From Pseudomonadota bacterium (lineage in GTDB: Bacteria > Pseudomonadota > Alphaproteobacteria > Rhizobiales > Beijerinckiaceae), in contig JAEWKP010000357.1 in NCBI GenBank assembly GCA_023393655.1, positions 1-7,862 on the forward strand: 7,862 nt of DNA, in the 5' to 3' direction. Positions 1 to 4,037 of this stretch are shown here, piece after piece. Every line of letters begins with the position of its first letter. Position 1 is the first letter of the stretch. Made by a program: the position numbers and the translations under genes. The notes beneath the pieces are model-generated. The model did not search any database. It was not told the DNA's origin and saw only the letters and a program-made list of their open reading frames with translations.

Positions 1-359
1 GGCGGCAGCGGCCGGTCTGGAAGCGCCGCCTCGGCGTAGCTGGGCACCGCGGCGCGCGACCCACTGCGCATGATGTTGGTCTCGACCACGACGTCGGACG
101 CACCGCCGATCATCACCAGATGCTCGATGTTGTCGCGGCGGATCAGGACGAGCTGGCGCGGGCGGTCCAGATCATAGGTGTCGACCACGCCGAGCCGGGG
201 CTGGCGCTGGCGCCCCCCGGCCTGGCCGCGCAGCCTGAGCCGCCCACCCTGGATCTGCCGCACGAACAGGCCCAGCAGGGCGAGCAGCACGAGAATGACG
301 ACAGAGGCGACGATCACCTTCTGCGCGGTCGAGAGTTCCAATCCGAACAAGCTCTGCAA
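1..359 (-). CDS. fliO: Flagellar biosynthesis protein FliO (partial, C-terminus outside window)
   Basis: FliO is a small membrane protein that assists assembly of the flagellar type III export gate, notably FliP. About 119 codons are present and the frame runs off the left edge. The visible order is a short N-terminus, one membrane segment at about residues 14-32 (VIVASVVILVLLALLGLFV), a basic linker rich in R, G and Q, and then a compact domain. That domain carries RLGVVDTYDLD, LVLIRRDNIEHLVMIGG and SDVVVETNI, the pattern I know from rhizobial FliO/MopB-type proteins. No ATG is available: the frame has a TAA at 396-398, and the first start-like codon after it is TTG at 357-359, with an AAGAGG ribosome site six bases upstream. 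GTG or TTG codons further in are less likely because they would cut the leader before the membrane segment. The gene is divergent from flgB and separated from fliP, which is not in the window. The family call is from memory of the domain; the TTG start is inferred. Confidence 0.72.
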   Translation of the reverse strand, partial: MQSLFGLELSTAQKVIVASVVILVLLALLGLFVRQIQGGRLRLRGQAGGRQRQPRLGVVDTYDLDRPRQLVLIRRDNIEHLVMIGGASDVVVETNIMRSGSRAAVPSYAEAALPDRPLP

Positions 360-365
360 GGTCTG

Positions 366-371
366 CCTCTT
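366..371 (-). promoter_or_regulatory. Ribosome binding site of fliO
   Basis: Read on the minus strand this is AAGAGG, six bases before the TTG at 359. It decides the start, because the frame contains no ATG between the upstream stop (TAA at 396-398) and the membrane segment. Confidence 0.55.
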
Positions 372-376
372 ACGCG

Positions 377-396
377 ACGGCCGCCCGGACGGCCGT
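377..396. repeat. 7-bp inverted repeat in the fliO leader
   Basis: ACGGCCG (377-383) and CGGCCGT (390-396) are exact inverted copies around the 6-base loop CCCGGA. The same stretch also holds a direct repeat GACGGCCG at 376-383 and 388-395. In the fliO transcript it would form a stable hairpin ending five bases before the ribosome binding site. As DNA it could be an operator. Its function is unknown. Confidence 0.5.
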
Positions 397-465
397 TAAG
401 TCCCGCCCATGGTTGAACACCTTGGCTATAGCATAACGCTTTCGCTATCGGGAAACATGGTGAAC

Positions 466-481
466 GTGTGGTTAACCACAC
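466..481. promoter_or_regulatory. 16-bp perfect palindrome GTGTGGTTAACCACAC
   Basis: The sequence equals its own reverse complement over 16 bases, with TTAA at the centre. It lies in the fliO-flgB divergent region, 17 bases upstream of the CtrA-type box. A perfect palindrome without a loop suggests a site for a dimeric DNA-binding protein rather than an RNA structure. It also contains the CtrA half-site core TTAACC on both strands, so CtrA itself is one candidate. The regulator is not identified by sequence. Confidence 0.5.
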
Positions 482-498
482 CTGCGAAACCTCGCTCC

Positions 499-517
499 TT
501 AACCGGATATTAACCAT
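499..517 (+). promoter_or_regulatory. CtrA-type binding site TTAA-N7-TTAACCAT
   Basis: TTAA at 499-502 is followed by exactly seven bases and TTAACCAT at 510-517. This matches the full CtrA consensus TTAA-N7-TTAA and also the half-site TTAACCAT known from Caulobacter and rhizobial cell-cycle promoters. It lies 64 bases upstream of the flgB ATG, a sensible place for a site overlapping the -35 region. I see TTAA nowhere in this GC-rich window except at 396, 472, 499 and 510, all in this intergenic region. I could not define a convincing -10 box downstream. Binding and activation are inferred. Confidence 0.72.
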
Positions 518-522
518 GCACC

Positions 523-557
523 CGGCAGGATTTGCCGAGTGAACCGGCCTCGCCGGT
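523..557 (+). other. Two adjacent small hairpins in the flgB leader
   Basis: CGGCA (523-527) pairs with TGCCG (533-537) around a 5-base loop. ACCGGC (543-548) pairs with GCCGGT (552-557) around the 3-base loop CTC. Both lie between the CtrA-type box and the flgB ribosome site, so they would be in the 5' leader if transcription starts before about 523. They may influence mRNA stability or translation. In DNA this GC-rich, short stems also occur by chance. Confidence 0.3.
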
Positions 558-566
558 GGCGAAAAC

Positions 567-572
567 GGGGAG
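567..572 (+). promoter_or_regulatory. Ribosome binding site of flgB
   Basis: GGGGAG lies eight bases before the ATG at 581. It favours that ATG over the in-frame GTG at 539, which would add 14 arginine-rich residues not expected in FlgB. Confidence 0.6.
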
Positions 573-580
573 CGGGAGCC

Positions 581-982
581 ATGGCGAACGACGGCTTGAG
601 CGTCAGCGGCGGCCTGATGCAGGCGCTGAAACTGCGCATGCACTACCAGCAGTCGCGCCAGAAAATCCTCGCCGAGAACGTCGCCAATGCCGACAGCCCC
701 GGCTTTCGCCCGGTCGATCTCAAGCCGCCGAGCGTCGATCCGGCGCGCGCCGGCGTCGCGCTCGCCCAGACCAATGCCGGCCATATGAGCCTGACCACCG
801 CCAATGGCGGCTTCGACGGCACCGGCGCCCCGCGCTTCGAGACCACGCCCAACGGCAACGCGGTCAATCTCGAGGACGAGATGCTCAAGGTCGCGCAGAA
901 CCAGTCGGACTATCAGCTCGCCGCCTCGCTCTACAGCAAGGGCCTCGGCCTGATGAAGATCGCGATCGGGAAAGGGCGCTGA
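581..982 (+). CDS. flgB: Flagellar basal-body proximal rod protein FlgB
   Basis: FlgB is a structural subunit of the proximal rod, exported by the flagellar type III system and assembled just outside the MS ring. The 133-residue protein has the usual family length. Its N-terminus carries the rod-protein signature QKILAENVANADSPGFRP (about residues 28-45), followed by a glycine-rich middle. The C-terminal heptad-like helix EDEMLKVAQNQSDYQLAASL (about residues 100-119) is typical of FlgB. The ATG at 581 is chosen because of a GGGGAG ribosome site and because translation from the in-frame GTG at 539 adds only a non-conserved basic stretch. It is the first gene of the operon, and flgC starts two bases after its stop, so the two are probably translated together. 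Transcription is probably governed by the CtrA-type box at 499-517. Confidence 0.93.
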   Translation: MANDGLSVSGGLMQALKLRMHYQQSRQKILAENVANADSPGFRPVDLKPPSVDPARAGVALAQTNAGHMSLTTANGGFDGTGAPRFETTPNGNAVNLEDEMLKVAQNQSDYQLAASLYSKGLGLMKIAIGKGR

Positions 983-984
983 TC

Positions 985-1395
985 ATGGACCTGATCAAGA
1001 GCATCGCCGTCGCCGCCTCCGGCCTGCGCAGCCAGTCGGGGCGCATGCGCATCATCTCCGAGAACATCGCCAACGCCGATTCCGGCCCGGAGCGCGCCGG
1101 CGCCGAGCCGTATCGGCGCAAGGTCCCGACCTTCCAGCGCCATTTCGACCGCACCCTCGACGCCCAGCTCGTCGCGCTCGGCAAGGTCCAGCGCGATCAG
1201 AGCGCCTTCAAGGTCAAGCACGATCCCGGCAACCCCGCAGCCGACGCCAAAGGCGACGTGCAGATGCCGAACGTCAATTCGCTGGTCGAGATGGTCGACA
1301 TGCGCGAGGCCCAGCGCAGCTACGAGGCCAATCTCAACCTGATCTCTTCGACGCGCCGGATGATCCAGCGCACCATCGACATCCTGCGCGCCTGA
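985..1395 (+). CDS. flgC: Flagellar basal-body rod protein FlgC
   Basis: FlgC is a second proximal rod subunit and a relative of FlgB in the rod/hook family. The 136-residue protein opens with the amphipathic helix MDLIKSIAVAASGLRSQSGR and the signature RIISENIANADS (about residues 22-35). The block EPYRRKVPTF follows, and then KHDPGNPAADAKGDVQMPNV, typical of alphaproteobacterial FlgC. The C-terminal helix MVDMREAQRSYEANLNLI is the family hallmark that packs against the N-terminal helix in the rod. The ATG lies two bases after the flgB stop, and a purine-rich ribosome site (GGGAAAGGG) sits inside the end of flgB. Length and motifs are intact. Confidence 0.95.
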   Translation: MDLIKSIAVAASGLRSQSGRMRIISENIANADSGPERAGAEPYRRKVPTFQRHFDRTLDAQLVALGKVQRDQSAFKVKHDPGNPAADAKGDVQMPNVNSLVEMVDMREAQRSYEANLNLISSTRRMIQRTIDILRA

Positions 1396-1427
1396 ACCGC
1401 AGACCTCCAGAAGGGGACTAGACCGCC

Positions 1428-1751
1428 ATGGCCACTCCGGGTTTCGCCGCAGGCGCCTATGCCTCCACCCAGGGGATGGGTGCCGGCAATCTGATGCGCA
1501 AACCGCTCGCCGCGGGCGCAGCGGAAGCGGGCGGGCCGGATTTCTCCGCCCTGCTCGGCAAGGCGCTCGACGCCACCGCCACTGCCGGGCGCCAGGCCGA
1601 TGCCCAGACCGCGAGCGTCGCCGGCGGGCGGGCCGACATCGTCAATGTCGTGACGGCGGTGGCCGAGAGCGAGGCGGCGATCGAGACGCTGGTCGCCGTG
1701 CGCGACCGGGTCATCGCGGCCTATGAGGAAATCATGCGGATGCCGGTCTGA
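1428..1751 (+). CDS. fliE: Flagellar hook-basal body complex protein FliE
   Basis: FliE is the adaptor joining the MS ring (FliF) to the FlgB rod, and is among the first proteins exported. The protein has 107 residues, close to the family norm. It has an alanine/glycine-rich, poorly conserved N-terminus. The FliE core begins at about residue 37 (PDFSALLGKALD) and ends with NVVTAVAESEAAIETLVAVRDRVIAAYEEIMRMPV, where the closing EIMRMPV matches the conserved C-terminus of the family. An AGGGGA ribosome site lies ten bases before the ATG. It follows flgC by 32 bases and precedes fliQ by 24 bases, the flgB-flgC-fliE order seen in many alphaproteobacteria. Confidence 0.93.
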   Translation: MATPGFAAGAYASTQGMGAGNLMRKPLAAGAAEAGGPDFSALLGKALDATATAGRQADAQTASVAGGRADIVNVVTAVAESEAAIETLVAVRDRVIAAYEEIMRMPV

Positions 1752-1775
1752 CGGCGACAGGATCGGACTGATATC

Positions 1776-2042
1776 GTGACTTCCGGAGCCATTCTCGACA
1801 TCGCCCGCGACGGCATCGTCGTCTTCCTCAAGGTCGGCGGCCCGCTGATGCTGATCGCACTCGCGGTCGGCCTCATCGTCTCGCTGGTGCAGGCGCTGAC
1901 CCAGATCCAGGAACAGACGCTGGTCTTCGTGCCGAAGATCATCGCCGTCTTTGCTGCATTGCTGCTGTTTCTCCCGTTCATGGGAGACGCGCTGGCGGGT
2001 TATATGGGGCGAGTCGCCGCCCGAATCGCCACGGGCGGATGA
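1776..2042 (+). CDS. fliQ: Flagellar export gate protein FliQ
   Basis: FliQ is a small inner-membrane subunit of the FliP-FliQ-FliR export gate, present in several copies per gate. The 88-residue protein has two hydrophobic helices at about residues 14-42 and 52-80. The conserved loop ALTQIQEQTLVFVPKI lies between them, and LLLFLPFMGDALAGYM follows. These motifs are diagnostic for FliQ. The start is GTG at 1776. The upstream purine stretches (CAGGA near 1758-1762 and GGA at 1765-1767) make only a weak ribosome site, so translation may depend on ribosomes finishing fliE 24 bases upstream. Its stop codon overlaps an ATG (2039-2042) that opens the long version of the fliR frame. Confidence 0.94.
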   Translation: MTSGAILDIARDGIVVFLKVGGPLMLIALAVGLIVSLVQALTQIQEQTLVFVPKIIAVFAALLLFLPFMGDALAGYMGRVAARIATGG

Positions 2043-2120
2043 GCCCGTCGCACCTGCTGCCAGCCTTGGCCGGCGCGGCTCCGCGGCACACCCACTGGCG
2101 CGCAAGTCCTTGGTGCAAAG

Positions 2121-2133
2121 GTGCCCGCGGCAC
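2121..2133 (+). other. Small hairpin directly before the preferred fliR start
   Basis: GTGCC (2121-2125) pairs with GGCAC (2129-2133) around CGC, ending one base before the ATG at 2135 and overlapping the end of the AAAGGTG ribosome site. Such a structure could limit access to the start and tie fliR translation to ribosomes arriving from fliQ. It is short and may be chance in GC-rich DNA. Confidence 0.25.
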
Positions 2134-2134
2134 G

Positions 2135-2890
2135 ATGCAGATCGCGATCCTGCCAGAGATCAGCGCCCTTTTCGTGCTCGTCTTCGCGCGGGTCGGCACG
2201 CTCGTCATGCTGATGCCCGGCATCGGCGAGCGCTTCATCTTCTCGCGGGCGCGGCTCTCGCTGGCCTTCTTCATCGCGCTGATGATCGTGCCTGTCGCCC
2301 GCCCCTCGCTGCGCGTGCCCGGCGACGTCTCCGGTGTCGTCACCCTGCTCGTCGGCGAATTGCTGATCGGCCTCGTCATCGGGCTCTGCGCCCGGCTGGT
2401 GATGGCCTGCCTGCAGACCGCCGGCACGCTCGTCGCGCAGACCATGGGGCTGGGCTTCGCCATGACCGTCGATCCGACCGGCGGCATGCAGAACCCCTCG
2501 ATCGGCAACTTCCTGACGATGCTCGGCATCACGCTGATCCTGACCACGGACCTGCACCACATCGCCATCGCCGCGATCCATGAGAGCTATCGCCTGCTGC
2601 CCCCGGGCGGCGCCGTGGACATGACCGACACGATGGCGCTGGCGATCCGCTCGGCGGCGCGCGGCTTCGCCTTGGCCATCCAGATCTCCGCACCCTTCCT
2701 CGTCTTCGGCCTGCTGTTCAATCTGGGCCTCGGCGTGCTGGCGCGGATGATGCCGCAATTGCAGGTCTTCTTCCTCGCCGTGCCGGCCTCGATCTTCGGC
2801 GGCATGCTGGTCCTGCTCGTCGTGATCGGCGTGATGATGAGCGTCTTCATCGACGATCTCGGCGCCTTCCTGCGCCAGTTCACGGGCTGA
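2135..2890 (+). CDS. fliR: Flagellar export gate protein FliR
   Basis: FliR is the single-copy inner-membrane subunit that completes the FliP/FliQ/FliR export gate and contacts FlhB. From the ATG at 2135 the protein has 251 residues, the usual length, and begins MQIAILPEISALFVLVFARV, typical of rhizobial FliR. It has about six membrane segments. Family motifs include RVGTLVMLMPGIGE near the N-terminus, MGLGFAMTVDPTGGMQNP mid-protein and LGVLARMMPQLQVFFLAVP near the C-terminus. The frame is open back to an ATG at 2039 that overlaps the fliQ stop. This would add 32 residues rich in P, W, H and C, with codons (CCA, GCA, AGT, CCT, AAA, GGT) unlike the rest of the gene, so I prefer 2135. Its ribosome site (AAAGGTG, 11 bases upstream) is only fair. 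flhB follows seven bases after the stop. Confidence 0.9.
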   Translation: MQIAILPEISALFVLVFARVGTLVMLMPGIGERFIFSRARLSLAFFIALMIVPVARPSLRVPGDVSGVVTLLVGELLIGLVIGLCARLVMACLQTAGTLVAQTMGLGFAMTVDPTGGMQNPSIGNFLTMLGITLILTTDLHHIAIAAIHESYRLLPPGGAVDMTDTMALAIRSAARGFALAIQISAPFLVFGLLFNLGLGVLARMMPQLQVFFLAVPASIFGGMLVLLVVIGVMMSVFIDDLGAFLRQFTG

Positions 2891-2897
2891 GGTCGCG

Positions 2898-3965
2898 ATG
2901 TCCGAGGACACCGAAAACGAAGACAGGACAGAAGACCCGACCCAGCGAAAGCTGGACGAAGCCACCGAGAAAGGTGACGTCCCCAAATCGCAGGAGATCG
3001 GCCCCTTCTTCGTGCTCTGCGGCTTCACGCTCGCCTTGCTTGTCGCCGCCGGCTGGTCTGCCCGCGAGGCAACGCTGGCGCTGCGCTCCTTCCTGATGAA
3101 CGCGCATCAGGTCCCATCGGATGGCGCCGCCTTCATGCAGGTCACCCGGCAGGGCGTGCTCACCGGCTTCATGGCGCTCGGCCTGCCCTTCGCCTTCGTC
3201 CTCTGCGCCGGCCTCGCCGGCGCCATGCTCCAGCACAAGCCGCTCTGGACCTTCGAGCCGCTGATGCCGAAGTTCAACCGGATCTCGCCGATGGCCGGGG
3301 CCAAGCGGCTCTTCGGCAAGGAAGCCTGGGTCAACTTCGCCAAGGGCCTCGCCAAGACGACGCTGATCGGCGTCGTCGTCTGGTATACGCTCTGGGGCCA
3401 GCACGATCGGCTCGAAGGCTTCGCGCAGATGGGCGTCGAGGCGCTGATGCCGGCGACGCTGTCGCTCGCCATCCAGCTGATGGGTGCGGTCCTCTCCCTC
3501 TTCGCCATCATTGCCATCGGCGATTTCGGCTGGCAGCGCTTCTCCTGGTACCAGCGCCAGAAGATGACGAAGCAGGAGATGAAGGACGAGTTCAAGAACT
3601 CGGAAGGCAATCCCGAGGTCAAGGCGAAACTGCGCCAGATCCGCGCCAGCCGCGTCCGCAAGCGGATGATGGCGGCGGTGCCCAAGGCGACGGTGATCAT
3701 CACCAACCCGACGCACTTCGCCGTCGCCCTGCAATACGAGCCCGGCATGGCGGCACCGCTCTGCCTCGCCAAGGGCGTCGACACCATGGCCCTGAAGATC
3801 CGCGAGGTCGCCGGCGAGCACCGCGTGCCGATCATCGAGAACCCGCCTTTGGCGCGTGCGCTTTACGCCACGGTCGACATCGACGAAGAAATTCCTGTCG
3901 AACACTATCAGGCCGTCGCCGAAGTCATCGGATACGTCTTGCGCCTGAAGGGTCGGCGCGCCTAA
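2898..3965 (+). CDS. flhB: Flagellar export switch protein FlhB
   Basis: FlhB is an inner-membrane export gate component whose cytoplasmic domain sets substrate specificity, switching from rod/hook to filament export after self-cleavage. The 355-residue protein opens with the family signature EDRTEDPTQRKLDEATEKGD (residues 8-27). Four membrane segments follow at about 35-55, 88-110, 150-167 and 187-209. A basic linker (KMTKQEMKDEFKNSEGNPEVK) leads to the cytoplasmic domain with the autocleavage motif NPTH at residues 270-273, nearly the same position as in Salmonella FlhB. The motif is intact, so cleavage between N270 and P271 is expected. The ATG at 2898 has a TGAGG ribosome site that overlaps the fliR stop, so coupled translation is likely. 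It is the last flagellar gene in this operon. Confidence 0.96.
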   Translation: MSEDTENEDRTEDPTQRKLDEATEKGDVPKSQEIGPFFVLCGFTLALLVAAGWSAREATLALRSFLMNAHQVPSDGAAFMQVTRQGVLTGFMALGLPFAFVLCAGLAGAMLQHKPLWTFEPLMPKFNRISPMAGAKRLFGKEAWVNFAKGLAKTTLIGVVVWYTLWGQHDRLEGFAQMGVEALMPATLSLAIQLMGAVLSLFAIIAIGDFGWQRFSWYQRQKMTKQEMKDEFKNSEGNPEVKAKLRQIRASRVRKRMMAAVPKATVIITNPTHFAVALQYEPGMAAPLCLAKGVDTMALKIREVAGEHRVPIIENPPLARALYATVDIDEEIPVEHYQAVAEVIGYVLRLKGRRA

Positions 3966-3990
3966 CTCGGCAGGGATGCGAAGGAAGGAC

Positions 3991-4014
3991 GGCCGCGGAG
4001 TTTCCGCAGCGGCC
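3991..4014 (+). terminator. Hairpin between flhB and cckA (possible weak terminator or processing site)
   Basis: GGCC (3991-3994) plus GCGGA (3995-3999) can pair with TCCGC (4003-4007) and GGCC (4011-4014), with loop GTT and a three-base bulge. There is no T-tract after it, so it is not a classical intrinsic terminator. It could attenuate read-through from the flagellar operon into cckA, act in RNA processing, or be chance. Confidence 0.3.
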
Positions 4015-4037
4015 CCAAGCGAACGGACTCCACCGCA

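Noticed and set aside
120..416. 98-codon plus-strand frame opposite fliO
   Set aside because: Its composition is a shadow of fliO. The minus-strand frame gives the membrane segment and the FliO domain.
539..580. GTG at 539 as an upstream start for FlgB
   Set aside because: It adds 14 mostly basic residues outside the family consensus, and the ATG at 581 has a properly spaced GGGGAG site.
314..784. 156-codon minus-strand frame spanning the fliO-flgB promoter region
   Set aside because: It runs through flgB antisense, the regulatory sites and fliO in another frame. The product has no recognisable features.
532..1395. Long plus-strand frame that would fuse extra sequence onto the N-terminus of FlgC
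   Set aside because: Upstream of 985 it reads flgB in the wrong frame and gives arginine-rich nonsense. FlgC homology begins at the ATG at 985.
2000..3028. 342-codon minus-strand frame opposite fliR
   Set aside because: It is the same antisense artefact: repetitive H/D/E/Q/R composition, no domain, and opposite a clear FliR.
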